DNA from: Photobacterium kishitanii | GTDB lineage: Bacteria; Pseudomonadota; Gammaproteobacteria; Enterobacterales; Vibrionaceae | DNA length: 64,000 nucleotides | NCBI RefSeq assembly: GCF_003026355.1 | Contig: NZ_PYON01000018.1 | Location: forward strand, 1 to 64,000 | Direction: 5' to 3' | In this document: positions 45,730 to 56,084 of the stretch, piece by piece | Layout: each line of letters opens with the position of its first letter | Position numbering within the stretch: the stretch's first letter is position 1 | Program-made: the position numbers and the translations under genes | Notes under the pieces: model-generated | What the model was told of the DNA's origin: nothing | Seen by the model: the letters and a program-made list of their open reading frames with translations, nothing else | Database searches by the model: none

Positions 45730-47184
45730 TCAGTTAACGTCGGCGATTTTCTGTTTATTTGGGCGTGCATAACTGCCGATAATAAAGGCGATTAAGCCAA
45801 TGATTAATGTCGGTACAATCGCATGCATACCACCCATGTCGGGTTTACCTAATGATAGTCCTAAATAGGTGGTTAGCCCAACAATCATCGAGGCAAACGC
45901 GCCTGTTGCTGAGGCTTTTTCCCAATATAGCCCCAATACTAATGGCCATAGGAATACCGCTTGTAAGCTACCAAAGGCGAGCAGATTGAGCCAAATGATC
46001 ATATTGGGTGGGTTCATTGCAGCGACAAAAACCAGTGCTGAAAAAATAGCGGTAACCCATAATGATAACTTGGGCAATTTGGTTTCGGCAGCTTCACCTT
46101 CGACTATCTTAGGGTTAATGTAATTAATGTATAAATCTTTCAGTAAGGTCGCAGATGCTTGAATTAATTGAGAGTCAATGGTCGACATAATTGCTGCCAT
46201 TGGACCGGCTAAGAAGATCCCTGCAACGGCTGGTGGTAATACTGTCACCATTAAAGTTGGCATGATTTGATCAGGACTAGCGATATCTGGCACGATTGCG
46301 CGGCCGAGCGCACCGGCTAAGTGCATGCCGAACATTAATAGGGCGACCATAATGGTACTGATAACCATCCCTTTGTGTAGTGAGCGACTGTCTTTGTATG
46401 ACATGCAACGTACAGCGGCATGAGGTAAACCGATAACCCCAAAACAGACTAAGATCCAAAAACTCAGCATAAACGGTTGGCTTAAAAAGTGATTGGGACC
46501 ATAAGGTGATACTAAGGCTGGATCGATATCATGCAGTTTTGTCACCAACGCACCCACACTGCCTCCGGTATGAATGATCCCCGCTAATAGTGCGATCGTA
46601 CCGATGATCATCATGATCCCTTGAATGGTATCGGTCATTACTACAGCGCGAAAGCCACCAATGGTGGTATAGAGTCCAACCGTGATAGCAAACAACATTA
46701 AGCCGTGAGTGTAAGACAGGCCAGTGACGGTTTGTAGTAACCGTGCCCCACCAACAAATTGCACTACCATGGTGCCAAAGAAGGCTAATAATAGTGATAA
46801 GGAAGCAAAGATCACTACGCCTCGGTGTTGGTAGCGAGCATATAAAATATCATTAAGAGTTAATGCATTATGACGTCGAGATTCAATGGCAAACTTTTTA
46901 CCGAGTACGCCTAATGTCAGCCATGCTGCGGGTAATTGAATCATGGCCAGTAATACCCATCCAAGACCCATCTTATAAGCCGCTCCTGGGCCGCCAATAA
47001 AGGTACTAGCACTGGCATAAGTGGCCGCAAGGGTCATCGCGAGTACAAAGCCACCCATACTACGACCACCGACGAGATATTCGGTAAGGAAATTGCCTTT
47101 ACCCTGAAAACGGCGAGTATAGAGTGCAACCCCAAAAACGGCGGCTAAATAGAGCACTAAGGGAATGATAAGTTGGCTATTCAT
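45730..47184 (-). CDS. panF: Sodium/pantothenate symporter
   Basis: 484 aa, SSS family with about 13 helices. YLVGGRSMGGFVLAMTLAAT and YTTIGGFRAVVMTDTIQG are the sodium-symporter signatures. PanF imports pantothenate, the coenzyme A precursor. Its start overlaps the end of yhdT by eight bases. Together with accBC, which needs acetyl-CoA, the order accB-accC-yhdT-panF-prmA is as in E. coli. Confidence 0.95.
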   Translation of the reverse strand: MNSQLIIPLVLYLAAVFGVALYTRRFQGKGNFLTEYLVGGRSMGGFVLAMTLAATYASASTFIGGPGAAYKMGLGWVLLAMIQLPAAWLTLGVLGKKFAIESRRHNALTLNDILYARYQHRGVVIFASLSLLLAFFGTMVVQFVGGARLLQTVTGLSYTHGLMLFAITVGLYTTIGGFRAVVMTDTIQGIMMIIGTIALLAGIIHTGGSVGALVTKLHDIDPALVSPYGPNHFLSQPFMLSFWILVCFGVIGLPHAAVRCMSYKDSRSLHKGMVISTIMVALLMFGMHLAGALGRAIVPDIASPDQIMPTLMVTVLPPAVAGIFLAGPMAAIMSTIDSQLIQASATLLKDLYINYINPKIVEGEAAETKLPKLSLWVTAIFSALVFVAAMNPPNMIIWLNLLAFGSLQAVFLWPLVLGLYWEKASATGAFASMIVGLTTYLGLSLGKPDMGGMHAIVPTLIIGLIAFIIGSYARPNKQKIADVN

Positions 47185-47458
47185 GTGGTTTATCGTCTGT
47201 TATTTCAAGAGGGAGATCGTGGTAAATAAATTTGACCATCAGGGCGCAAAGTATCGTAAAAACAATCGGGCCTATAATGCATGACAGCAAAAACCATAAT
47301 GGGAAACCAAAATAGAGGGTTGGCATACTGAGGTCATTAATAGCGGGGGCAAACCCATAGGCGGAAACGTACCACCAAAGAAAATAAGCTAACGCGAGTC
47401 CTATCGCCCAGCGCGCTTCTCTATGCGCTTGGCGATAGCGGGCAGAAAGCGTTTTCAT
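47177..47458 (-). CDS. yhdT: YhdT family membrane protein (DUF997)
   Basis: 93 aa with two hydrophobic segments (about 17-36 and 54-80). LALAYFLWWYVSAYGF and PLWFLLSCIIGPIVF are typical of the family. It is nearly always adjacent to panF, as here with overlapping ends, and probably acts as a small partner subunit of that symporter; this role is inferred. Confidence 0.88.
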   Translation of the reverse strand: MKTLSARYRQAHREARWAIGLALAYFLWWYVSAYGFAPAINDLSMPTLYFGFPLWFLLSCIIGPIVFTILCALMVKFIYHDLPLEITDDKPHE

Positions 47459-47607
47459 GCGGTTTCTCCAGTTGTTATTGGTAAATGACTTATCAGTGAA
47501 TTGAAATAATCAGTGATAGCGGTCAAAAAAGGGGGCTATTGTGGCAAAAGATAGGGGTTTATGCCATGTCTAGTACGTAGCACATAGGATGTGCTGTCGT
47601 TAAAAAT

Positions 47608-47638
47608 AAAAAAGGCCACCCTTAGGCAGCCTTTTTAA
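47608..47638 (-). terminator. Probable terminator of accBC
   Basis: AAAAAGGC/GCCTTTTT stem with a 15-base loop, 15 bases after accC; weaker than others in the window. A TAACGTTA word is repeated just beside it. Confidence 0.6.
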
Positions 47639-47653
47639 CGTTAAATAACGTTA

Positions 47654-48997
47654 TTACTGTAAACCAAGCTTCTTTTCAAGGTAGTGAATATTAGCACCAC
47701 CTTTTTGGAAGTTTTCATCAGCCATAATATCTTGCTGAAGTGGAATATTGGTTTTAATACCATCAATGATCATTTCACTTAATGCATTACGCATACGTGA
47801 GATCGCCACATCACGGTTTTCACCATAAGCAATCAACTTACCAATCATCGAATCATAGTAAGGCGGTACGGTGTAGCCTGTGTAGATATGAGATTCCCAA
47901 CGAATACCCATGCCACCTGGTGAGTGGAAACGGGTGATCGTGCCAGGACAAGGCAGGAAGCGCTCAGGATCTTCAGCATTAATACGACACTCAACGGCAT
48001 GGCCGCGAATTTGAATGTCTTTTTGGCTAAATGATAACGGTTGACCAGCAGCAATGCGTAATTGCTCTTTAATTAAGTCAACGCCAGTGACCATTTCAGT
48101 TACTGGGTGCTCAACTTGAATACGGGTATTCATTTCAATGAAGTAGAACTCACCGTTTTCATAAAGGAACTCGAAAGTACCTGCGCCGCGGTAATTGATT
48201 TCTAAACATGCACGCGTACAACGTTCACCGATGTATTTACGCATTTCTTCAGTAATACCTGGTGCTGGTGCTTCTTCAACTACTTTTTGGTGGCGACGTT
48301 GCATTGAACAGTCACGCTCACCTAAATGAATTGCACCACCTTGGCCATCAGCGAGTACTTGTACTTCGATGTGACGTGGGTTTTCAAGGTATTTTTCCAT
48401 GTAAACCATGTCATTATTAAAGCAAGATTTTGCTTCTGCACGCGTCATGGCAATCGCTTCAGTCAGTTCTTTTTCAGAACGTACTACACGCATACCACGA
48501 CCGCCGCCGCCGCCAGATGCTTTAATGATAACTGGGTAACCAATGCGTTTAGCGAAAGATTTGTTTTTCGTTTCGTCGTCATCAAGTGGGCCATCAGAAC
48601 CAGGTACACAAGGTACACCGGCTTTTTTCATGGCATTGATAGCTGATACTTTATCGCCCATTAGACGAATAGTTTCAGCTTTAGGGCCAACAAAAATAAA
48701 GCCAGAACGCTCTACTTGCTCGGCAAAATCTGCATTTTCAGACAAGAAACCGTAACCAGGGTGAATCGCTACTGCGCCAGTGATCTCTGCGGCACTAATA
48801 ATACGAGGAATATTAAGGTAGCTATCGATACCGCGAGCGGGACCAATACACACTGATTCATCAGCTAATAATACGTGCTTTAGGTCACGGTCAGCTGTTG
48901 AGTGAACAGCAACAGTCTTAATACCTAATTCTTTACATGCGCGAAGAATTCGAAGTGCAATTTCACCTCGGTTCGCAATTACTAATTTATCTAACAT
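47654..48997 (-). CDS. accC: Biotin carboxylase (acetyl-CoA carboxylase)
   Basis: 447 aa. [21 protein letters not shown] is trimmed here to its family word [10 protein letters not shown]. The ATP-grasp glycine loop [14 protein letters not shown] and the biotin-carboxylase signature [20 protein letters not shown] are intact. It carboxylates biotin on AccB with ATP and bicarbonate, the first committed step of fatty acid synthesis. It follows accB by 15 bases. Confidence 0.98.
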   Translation of the reverse strand: MLDKLVIANRGEIALRILRACKELGIKTVAVHSTADRDLKHVLLADESVCIGPARGIDSYLNIPRIISAAEITGAVAIHPGYGFLSENADFAEQVERSGFIFVGPKAETIRLMGDKVSAINAMKKAGVPCVPGSDGPLDDDETKNKSFAKRIGYPVIIKASGGGGGRGMRVVRSEKELTEAIAMTRAEAKSCFNNDMVYMEKYLENPRHIEVQVLADGQGGAIHLGERDCSMQRRHQKVVEEAPAPGITEEMRKYIGERCTRACLEINYRGAGTFEFLYENGEFYFIEMNTRIQVEHPVTEMVTGVDLIKEQLRIAAGQPLSFSQKDIQIRGHAVECRINAEDPERFLPCPGTITRFHSPGGMGIRWESHIYTGYTVPPYYDSMIGKLIAYGENRDVAISRMRNALSEMIIDGIKTNIPLQQDIMADENFQKGGANIHYLEKKLGLQ

Positions 48998-49012
48998 AGC
49001 CAGGAGCCTCGA

Positions 49013-49474
49013 TTACTCGATGATTACAAGCGGTTGGTCGAATTCAATTGCATCGCCATCGACTGCAAGAATCGCAACGATTTTACCTGCTTTGTCTGCT
49101 TGAATTTGGTTCATCATCTTCATTGCTTCAACGATACATAGTGTATCGCCAATGTTGACTGATTGACCCACTTCAGCAAAGTTCTTTGCTTCAGGGCTTG
49201 GAGCACGGTAGAAAGTACCTACCATTGGTGATAGTACTTTATGGCCAGGAGCAACAACAGGTGCTTCTGGCGCTTGGAATGATGCAGGTGCTTCCGCAAC
49301 AGGTGCTGCTTGAACAGGTGCAGCCATAGGAGCAACAGCATATTGTTGTGGCATTGCAGTTGCAGGAACACTGCGACTGATTCGAACTGACTCTTCACCT
49401 TCAGAAATTTCTAGCTCTGCAATACCAGATTCTTCTACTAGTTCAATTAGCTTCTTAATTTTACGAATGTCCAT
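49013..49474 (-). CDS. accB: Biotin carboxyl carrier protein
   Basis: 153 aa. An N-terminal helical region ([17 protein letters not shown]) is followed by an Ala/Pro-rich linker (about 35-77) and the biotinyl domain, with the biotin lysine Lys119 in [10 protein letters not shown]. AccB carries biotin between carboxylase and transferase. It is first in accBC, 26 bases after aroQ, and in relatives AccB represses its own operon. Confidence 0.98.
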   Translation of the reverse strand: MDIRKIKKLIELVEESGIAELEISEGEESVRISRSVPATAMPQQYAVAPMAAPVQAAPVAEAPASFQAPEAPVVAPGHKVLSPMVGTFYRAPSPEAKNFAEVGQSVNIGDTLCIVEAMKMMNQIQADKAGKIVAILAVDGDAIEFDQPLVIIE

Positions 49475-49500
49475 TATTTTTCTCTTTATATATTGTTCAG

Positions 49501-49953
49501 TTAGCTATCTGCATGCAGGCGATTAACCGCTGCCTGTAGGGCGAATTCATAACCGTCAGGGCCAAGGCCACAAATCACTCCTACGGCTTTATCCGATAAG
49601 TAAGAGTGATGACGAAAAGGTTCACGTGCGTGAACGTTAGATAGATGTACTTCAATAAACGGAATAGCAACTCCAAGTAAGGCATCACGAATAGCAACGC
49701 TAGTGTGAGTGAAGGCTGCTGGGTTTATTATAATAAAATCCACGTTAGCATAAGCTTGGTGAATCGCATCAATTAACTCATGTTCTGCATTCGATTGAAT
49801 GTGCTCTAACGTCACACCTAAATCAACGGCTTTGGTTGTTAGTTGGTGCACGAGTTGCGTGAGTGTTTGCTGACCATAATGGTCGGGCTCACGTAGACCT
49901 AATAAATTTAGGTTAGGTCCATTAATAAGTAAAATTCGTTTAACGGTCGGCAT
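49501..49953 (-). CDS. aroQ: Type II 3-dehydroquinate dehydratase
   Basis: 150 aa. [20 protein letters not shown] carries the catalytic Arg/Tyr loop, and the [18 protein letters not shown] and [15 protein letters not shown] motifs are intact. It dehydrates 3-dehydroquinate in the shikimate pathway. The short distance to accB makes an aroQ-accB-accC operon, common in gammaproteobacteria. Confidence 0.97.
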   Translation of the reverse strand: MPTVKRILLINGPNLNLLGLREPDHYGQQTLTQLVHQLTTKAVDLGVTLEHIQSNAEHELIDAIHQAYANVDFIIINPAAFTHTSVAIRDALLGVAIPFIEVHLSNVHAREPFRHHSYLSDKAVGVICGLGPDGYEFALQAAVNRLHADS

Positions 49954-50403
49954 CTTGAGGTCTCATTACTTGTTTATGAGGTTAAACTCGAACAACTTGT
50001 GGCTATCTGCAAGTTGACTTCCATGTGTCCGTTTTTTTACTGCTAAACATTAATTGTGAACCAATTATAGAGAATTCAACGCAAATCGCAGCAAAATACT
50101 GGTCTAATCACCACATTTTTGCGCGAACAGGTGTAAGCCGTTGTAAGAATGTTAGTAGATGTGAATGCGTTCATCCTACGTCAATGTAACGTAACTAAGT
50201 GCAAGAATTTAGTAATAAAACTGTGTTTTTGTTAGTTATTACTACGGTGTGATAATGGCGCTAAAAAAACACGATTTAATGAGTTATTTAATGGTGTTAT
50301 TTCAATAAATATTATCAATGCCGAGCAGGTTAACACGATATTTTAGCCTTAAGTAGCTTATCCTAAGCTGAATTGATTTTAAATTATCATTAATATCGGT
50401 CTG
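49954..50403. other. Intergenic region upstream of aroQ
   Basis: A 450-base stretch without a plausible gene. It should hold the aroQ-accBC promoter on the minus strand. I see no clear repeat or RNA gene in it. Confidence 0.5.
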
Positions 50404-50429
50404 AAAAAAGACCGCAGGCTGCGGTCTTT
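50404..50429 (-). terminator. Terminator of acs
   Basis: AAAGACCGCA-GGC-TGCGGTCTTT with the T-run on the minus strand, about 40 bases after acs. Confidence 0.88.
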
Positions 50430-50468
50430 AGATTCAGTTTAATTAATTTGTTATTTTGTTAATGAGCT

Positions 50469-52418
50469 TCAAAGTAATTGCTGTTTCTCTGCAATGAGTT
50501 TATCGACCACACTTGGATCAGCCAATGTCGATGTATCACCAAGAGAGCCTGTATCACCTGTAGCAATTTTGCGTAGAATACGGCGCATGATTTTACCTGA
50601 GCGAGTTTTAGGTAATGCATCGGTCCAGTGAATAAAGTCAGGGGTTGCAATTGGGCCTATTTCTTTACGTACCCAATCTTTTACTTCTTTATGTAACTCG
50701 GCATTAGGAAACTCACCGTCATTAAGAGTGATATAAGCATAAATTGCTTGGCCCTTAATTGGGTGCGGTATGCCGACAATCGCCGCTTCTGCTATTTTAT
50801 CAAATGCGACTAATGCCGATTCTATTTCAGCCGTTCCCATTCGATGACCCGAAATATTCAGCACATCATCAACACGACCGGTGATCCAGTAATAACCATC
50901 CTCGTCGCGACGAGCACCATCTCCTGAAAAATACATGCCAGGGAAGGTTGAGAAGTAGGTTTGTTCAAAGCGCTCGTGATCGCCCCATAAGGTACGCATT
51001 TGTCCTGGCCACGAGTCGGTCATGACTAAGTTACCGTCGGTGGTGCCTTCTAAAATATTGCCAATGTTATCAACTAACGCGGGTTGTACGCCGAAAAATG
51101 GTCGCGTGGCTGAGCCAGGTTTGAGTATGGTTGCACCAGGGAGGGGAGTAATGAGAATACCGCCTGTTTCTGTTTGCCACCAGGTATCAACGATTGGACA
51201 GCGACTGTCACCAATCGTACGGTGATACCACTCCCATGCTTCAGGATTAATGGGTTCACCAACGGATCCCATGATACGTAACGATGACCGTTTCGTGCCC
51301 GCAATTGCTTCATCACCTTTGGCCATTAAGGCTCGAATCGCGGTTGGTGCTGTATAGAGGATATTGACTTGGTGCTTATCTACTACTTCGCTCATGCGGC
51401 TAGTTGATGGATAGTTAGGCACGCCTTCAAATAGAACCGTGGTCGCACCGTTAGCTAATGGTCCGTAAACTAAATAACTGTGGCCGGTGATCCAGCCGAC
51501 ATCAGCTGTACACCAATAAACATCGCCAGGTTGATAGTCAAAGACATATTTAAAAGTCATCGTAGCATAAACAAGATAACCGCCAGTGGTATGCAATACG
51601 CCTTTAGGTTTGCCCGTTGAGCCTGAGGTGTAGAGAATAAACAGTGGATCTTCTGCATTCATTGGCTCTGGAGCGCAATGGGTTGAAGCTACTGCTGTTG
51701 CTTGATGCCACCAGACATCGCGCTCATTATGCCATTCAATATTGCCACCAGTACGTTTAAACACCACTACTTTTTCAACACTGGTAACGTGCGGGTTAGC
51801 CAGCGCATCATCAACGTTTTGTTTTAAAGGGACCGCGCGTCCACCACGAATCCCTTCATCAGCGGTGATCACAACTTTGGCATTGGAATCAATAATACGA
51901 CCAGCAAGAGCTTCCGGTGAGAAGCCTCCAAATACGATGGTATGTATAGCGCCGATACGAGTACAAGCCAGCATTGCTACGGCCGCTTCTGCTACCATTG
52001 GCATGTAAAGACAGACGACGTCACCTTTACGTACTCCTTGGCTTTTGAGTGCATTGGCAAATTGACATACCTGTTGATGAAGATCGTTATAGGTTAGGGT
52101 CGCATCGTCATTAGGATAATCACCTTCCCAAATAATCGCTGCTTGATCGCCGCGATCTGCAAGATGGCGATCAATGCAGTTAGCAGACACATTAAGTTCA
52201 CCGTCTTCAAACCATTTAATACTGACATGGCCACTATCAAATGAAGTATTTTTAACCTTAGTGTAAGGAGTGATCCAATCAAGGATTTGTCCATGTTGAC
52301 GCCAAAAACCTTGAGGGTTTATTGTTGATTGTTGGTACATCTCACGATATTGGTCATCATTAATATGAGCATTGCTCGCAATTGCATTATCTACCGGATA
52401 AATATGAACCTCACTCAT
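50469..52418 (-). CDS. acs: Acetyl-CoA synthetase
   Basis: 649 aa. The AMP-forming signature [18 protein letters not shown], the adenylate motif [10 protein letters not shown], the hinge [18 protein letters not shown] and the C-terminal acetylation site [11 protein letters not shown] are all present. It converts acetate, ATP and CoA to acetyl-CoA for growth on low acetate. GGAGAA precedes the start. Upstream is a CRP-like site and phased repeats; a likely two-component regulator pair of acetate use is encoded nearby (54-57 kb). Confidence 0.97.
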   Translation of the reverse strand: MSEVHIYPVDNAIASNAHINDDQYREMYQQSTINPQGFWRQHGQILDWITPYTKVKNTSFDSGHVSIKWFEDGELNVSANCIDRHLADRGDQAAIIWEGDYPNDDATLTYNDLHQQVCQFANALKSQGVRKGDVVCLYMPMVAEAAVAMLACTRIGAIHTIVFGGFSPEALAGRIIDSNAKVVITADEGIRGGRAVPLKQNVDDALANPHVTSVEKVVVFKRTGGNIEWHNERDVWWHQATAVASTHCAPEPMNAEDPLFILYTSGSTGKPKGVLHTTGGYLVYATMTFKYVFDYQPGDVYWCTADVGWITGHSYLVYGPLANGATTVLFEGVPNYPSTSRMSEVVDKHQVNILYTAPTAIRALMAKGDEAIAGTKRSSLRIMGSVGEPINPEAWEWYHRTIGDSRCPIVDTWWQTETGGILITPLPGATILKPGSATRPFFGVQPALVDNIGNILEGTTDGNLVMTDSWPGQMRTLWGDHERFEQTYFSTFPGMYFSGDGARRDEDGYYWITGRVDDVLNISGHRMGTAEIESALVAFDKIAEAAIVGIPHPIKGQAIYAYITLNDGEFPNAELHKEVKDWVRKEIGPIATPDFIHWTDALPKTRSGKIMRRILRKIATGDTGSLGDTSTLADPSVVDKLIAEKQQLL

Positions 52419-52574
52419 CCCTGTTCTCCTTGGGTTATTTCCCTATTGGGTGTTGTGTTTGTAATCTTTCACAAACAACGGTTTCGACGGTATTAATCGT
52501 TAAAGTGGAGGATTCTGTGATTAACGACAATTAGACTTTAGGATGAGATTGCGGCAGAAAGGGAATAATTAACA

Positions 52575-52593
52575 TGTTGCATAAGTGTTGCAT
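52575..52593. repeat. Phased TGTTGCAT direct repeat upstream of acs
   Basis: Two identical 8-bp copies start 11 bases apart (52575, 52586). A further GCAAC-TAG-GTTGC palindrome lies at 52660-52672. A regulator such as the nearby CrbR-like protein may bind here. Confidence 0.45.
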
Positions 52594-52646
52594 TACGTTT
52601 TGTGCGCTGTCTTGGCTGTTAAGTTTGTCAGTGTACTAGAATTGTG

Positions 52647-52662
52647 TGTGACAATGGTCGCA
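52647..52662. promoter_or_regulatory. CRP-like site between acs and the MFS gene
   Basis: TGTGACAATGGTCGCA matches the TGTGA-N6-TCACA consensus with one mismatch. CRP activates acs in E. coli. Confidence 0.6.
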
Positions 52663-52777
52663 ACTAGGTTGCAAATATTTGTTATTTTCGAGTAAAGATT
52701 ACTGAATCATTACGGAATAGTGGTTGATTTACGGCATAATAGCTTAGTTTTTCATCTACCACATTTTGAGACCGATT

Positions 52778-53950
52778 ATGTTTAAAAGTAAGCCTTATGG
52801 TTGGACATCCCAATATTTATTGGGATTTTTCTTTTCTTACGGGGTGTATTTACCCTTTTGGGCGATTTGGTTTAAACATATAGGGGTCAATGACTCTGAT
52901 ATCGGTTTGCTATTAGGGCTAGGTTTTGCAGTGCGCTGTATTGCTAATCTAGTGATCACTCCTCGCATCCATAAAGTTGAGCATTTAATTCCGGCACTAC
53001 GTGGTTTTACATTACTTGGGCTGGTGGCATGTATTATTTATATTGTCTGTGGTGGTAATTTATGGGCACTCGCGGCGGTGACCGTTTTATTTAACTTATC
53101 TGCTGGGCCGATTGTGCCAATTTCAGATGCCATTACTAACCATTACGCTAAAGAAGGCCATTTAGATTATGGCCGTACCCGTTTATGGGGTTCAATTGCT
53201 TTTATTGCCGGCTCGACTGTAGTGGGTTTATGTGCCCAGCGTTATGGAGCAGATATTATTCCATGGGTTGCGTTAGCGGGCTTAGGCTTTGCACAAATAA
53301 TGGCAGCGCGTAACCCCGTTGTTATGCCAGTGGATGTTAATAGTCATCAGCAGGTTCGTCCTGCGTTAATGCATATTTTGCGTGATAGCTCAGTGATTAA
53401 ATTGATGTTGATTACAGCATTGTTGCAGGGCAGCCATGCTGCCTATTATGGTTTCAGTTCGATTTATTGGCAAAAAATTGGCTTTGATGAGTCGATGATT
53501 GGTTATTTATGGAGTTTCAGTGTTGCGGCTGAAGTTGGAATGTTTCTGGTTAGTAAGCGCTTATTTGCCAACTGGTCAATTAATAATATGTTCCGTTTAG
53601 CTGCTATTGGCGTGTTAGTTCGTTGGGGATTAACCGCGACCATTACTGATCAGTGGGCAATGTTTGCGGTGCAGTCACTACATAGTGTGACCTTTGCTGC
53701 TGCTCACTTAGCTGCTATTCGTTATATTGAACGTTCACCAAGTAATCATATGGTAGCACTACAGTCGTTGTATAACGCGATTCCCTTAGGTGCTGTGATG
53801 GCTATTTTAACCTCAGTGAGTGGTTGGATTTATGGGGATTGGGGCGCCGACGTATTTTGGGTAATGGCTGTAATGGCAATACCGGTATTCTTTATTAGGT
53901 TGCCATTACCCGATAAAAAATCTCAAGTATTAACCCCACAAATAAATTGA
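52778..53950 (+). CDS. MFS transporter, HcaT (3-phenylpropionate transporter) family
   Basis: 390 aa from ATG 52778 (upstream TTG frame rejected), about twelve helices. The YLLGFFFSYGVYLPFWAIWF start and the GRTRLWGSIAFIAGS signature fit the HcaT/YfhS group of nucleoside-/aromatic-acid-like MFS proteins. The substrate is unknown. It is divergent from acs and followed by its own terminator. Confidence 0.82.
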   Translation: MFKSKPYGWTSQYLLGFFFSYGVYLPFWAIWFKHIGVNDSDIGLLLGLGFAVRCIANLVITPRIHKVEHLIPALRGFTLLGLVACIIYIVCGGNLWALAAVTVLFNLSAGPIVPISDAITNHYAKEGHLDYGRTRLWGSIAFIAGSTVVGLCAQRYGADIIPWVALAGLGFAQIMAARNPVVMPVDVNSHQQVRPALMHILRDSSVIKLMLITALLQGSHAAYYGFSSIYWQKIGFDESMIGYLWSFSVAAEVGMFLVSKRLFANWSINNMFRLAAIGVLVRWGLTATITDQWAMFAVQSLHSVTFAAAHLAAIRYIERSPSNHMVALQSLYNAIPLGAVMAILTSVSGWIYGDWGADVFWVMAVMAIPVFFIRLPLPDKKSQVLTPQIN

Positions 53951-53982
53951 TTATTAGGTAAATTCCAATAGTGATGATGAAT

Positions 53983-54014
53983 AAGCGTACCGAATAATGG
54001 GTGCGCTTTTTTTT
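53983..54014 (+). terminator. Terminator of the MFS gene
   Basis: AAGCGTACC/GGGTGCGCTT stem followed by eight T. Confidence 0.82.
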
Positions 54015-54140
54015 ATTTGAATTTAACTCGTACAGCGTAATAGCAACATTAACGTTATCCTAACTTTTGTGATCAGTATCGATTGAGTCAAGGTCAATAA
54101 CTCCGTTACAGTGAGGTGGGATAATCAAGGGACGTTGATA

Positions 54141-56006
54141 ATGAATGCAAGCATTACAGTGATGGAGCTCGAAACATTAGCGGCAAGGTTTGTCGGACGT
54201 AAACGCATTCAGCAGGCTTTTACACAATTCTCTCAGCAGCAACAATGTCAGCTGTTAGCCGATCAACAAGCATCACCAGCAATAATATTGCATACGGAAA
54301 AAGTCTTAGCCTCTGTTTTTGGTGAGGTATCTGCAAAGTTGGTACTCACATCCGCATTGCAGAATCGTGATATGAAATTGGAAGATGTTGCGACTATTGT
54401 TGATGAAGCATCAGCGATGTTTGATTTTAGTCGTGGCTTATTACAAGGAGCGATTGAGCATATTAGTCAAGGGATTGCTGTGGTTGATAAACAATTACGG
54501 TTGGTAGCGTGGAACCAACGTTACTTAGAATTATTTTCCTTTCCCGTTGGATTAATTAAAGTTGGACGGCCGATTGCAGAAGTGATCCATTATAACGCTG
54601 AACAAGGTTTATGTGGTGAAGGTGATCCTGAATTGCACGTTGCCAAGCGAGTGCAACATCTGCAGCAGGGAACAGCCCATACCTCATCTCGAGTGCGCGC
54701 TGATGGTCAGGTTATTGAGGTTCAAGGTAATCCAATGCCTGGTGGTGGGTTTGTGATGAGCTTTAGCGATATTACCGTTTTTCGCCAAGCTGAAGCTGCC
54801 CTGAAAGAGTCCAATGATCATCTTGAGGAACGAGTAAAAAAACGTACTCAGCAATTGGAACAACTGAATCAGCAATTGGTTGTGGCAACTCAACAAGCAG
54901 AATCACAAGCACGCTCTAAAAGCCGGTTTTTAGCTGCGGTGAGTCATGATTTAATGCAGCCACTTAATGCCGCACGGTTATTTTCATCGGCATTAGTTGA
55001 AATGAATGAAGGTCAACAAAGTGCTCGCTTAGCTGCTCACATAACCAGTGCTTTAGGTGCGGCAGAAGATTTGATTGGTGACTTATTGGATGTATCGCGT
55101 TTACAAGCTGGTAAGTTAGCCGCTCATATGGCGCCAGTGCGAGTGAGTGATGTATTGAGTGTGTTACAAGCGGAATTTGGAGTGTTAGCTAAGCAGCAGC
55201 AAATTGATTTTAAGGTGGTGATGAGTAACGCAGTGATCCTTTCTGACATCAAATTACTTCGACGTGCATTACAAAACTTTTTAACCAATGCTTTTCGCTA
55301 TAACCCTAAAGGACGAGTGCTATTAGGCGTGCGCCGCCGTGGTGAGCAACTGTTGATTGAGGTTTGGGATAATGGTCCTGGTATCCCCATCGAGCAGCAA
55401 GCCGATATTTTTGATGAATTTACTCGAATGGATCAAACTGGCGCTGAACATGGTTTAGGGTTGGGGTTAGCGATTGCTCGAGGTATTTCCCGAGTTTTAG
55501 ATCATCCTTTAGGGCTGCGCTCATGGCCTCAACAAGGAACCGTATTCTCATTAGCTGTCGGTCGTAGTTCACCATCAACGTTGTCATTACCAACGTCATT
55601 ATTATCTCACTCTGCTGGTGCTTCATTAGCTGGATTAAAGGTGCTATGTATTGATAATGAATCAGATATTTTAGTCGCGATGAAAACGTTATTAGAGCAA
55701 TGGCACTGTGAGGTACGTATTGCTGAAAATAAAGCTCAAACAATGCAACGACTTATCGATGGTTGGCAACCTGATGTAATCTTAAGTGACTATCACCTTG
55801 CAAAACAGCAAACGGGGTTAGAGATTTTGCAGCTATGCCGTTCACAATTAGGTTTGCACTTTAAAGGGGTGGTGATTAGTGCTGATCGCTTAACAGACAA
55901 TCAAGCAATAATTCGCCAGCAAGGATTTGGTTTTTTAAGTAAACCTGTTAAACCGCTTAAGTTACGTTCTATATTAACTAATTGTTTATTAACAAAAAAA
56001 CAATAA
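54141..56006 (+). CDS. CrbS-like hybrid histidine kinase without transporter domain
   Basis: 621 aa from ATG 54141 with AGGGA upstream; a GTG frame from 54111 is rejected. No membrane helix is seen. The start (about 5-95, LAARFVGRKRIQQAFTQF then LTSALQNRDMKLEDVATI) looks like the STAC domain. A PAS domain with ISQGIAVVDKQLRLVAWNQR, a coiled coil (LEERVKKRTQQLEQLNQQL), the HisKA box AVSHDLMQPLNAARL, a HATPase with DNGPGIP and GLGLGLAIA, and a receiver with DVILSDYH follow. CrbS/MxtR kinases normally have an N-terminal SLC5 sodium symporter before STAC and control acs. Here it is absent and the kinase looks soluble. acs is 1.7 kb away. Confidence 0.8.
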   Translation: MNASITVMELETLAARFVGRKRIQQAFTQFSQQQQCQLLADQQASPAIILHTEKVLASVFGEVSAKLVLTSALQNRDMKLEDVATIVDEASAMFDFSRGLLQGAIEHISQGIAVVDKQLRLVAWNQRYLELFSFPVGLIKVGRPIAEVIHYNAEQGLCGEGDPELHVAKRVQHLQQGTAHTSSRVRADGQVIEVQGNPMPGGGFVMSFSDITVFRQAEAALKESNDHLEERVKKRTQQLEQLNQQLVVATQQAESQARSKSRFLAAVSHDLMQPLNAARLFSSALVEMNEGQQSARLAAHITSALGAAEDLIGDLLDVSRLQAGKLAAHMAPVRVSDVLSVLQAEFGVLAKQQQIDFKVVMSNAVILSDIKLLRRALQNFLTNAFRYNPKGRVLLGVRRRGEQLLIEVWDNGPGIPIEQQADIFDEFTRMDQTGAEHGLGLGLAIARGISRVLDHPLGLRSWPQQGTVFSLAVGRSSPSTLSLPTSLLSHSAGASLAGLKVLCIDNESDILVAMKTLLEQWHCEVRIAENKAQTMQRLIDGWQPDVILSDYHLAKQQTGLEILQLCRSQLGLHFKGVVISADRLTDNQAIIRQQGFGFLSKPVKPLKLRSILTNCLLTKKQ

Positions 56007-56026
56007 GACGCTCAAATAAGAGCGTC
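56007..56026 (+). terminator. Stem-loop after the hybrid kinase
   Basis: GACGCTC-AAATAA-GAGCGTC starts right after the stop codon; the T-run is short (ATTT), so efficiency is uncertain. Confidence 0.6.
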
Positions 56027-56084
56027 ATTTAACTGTGATGGTGATATGCGTCGTTATGGAAGAGAAGGTAGCGACGTTATCAGG

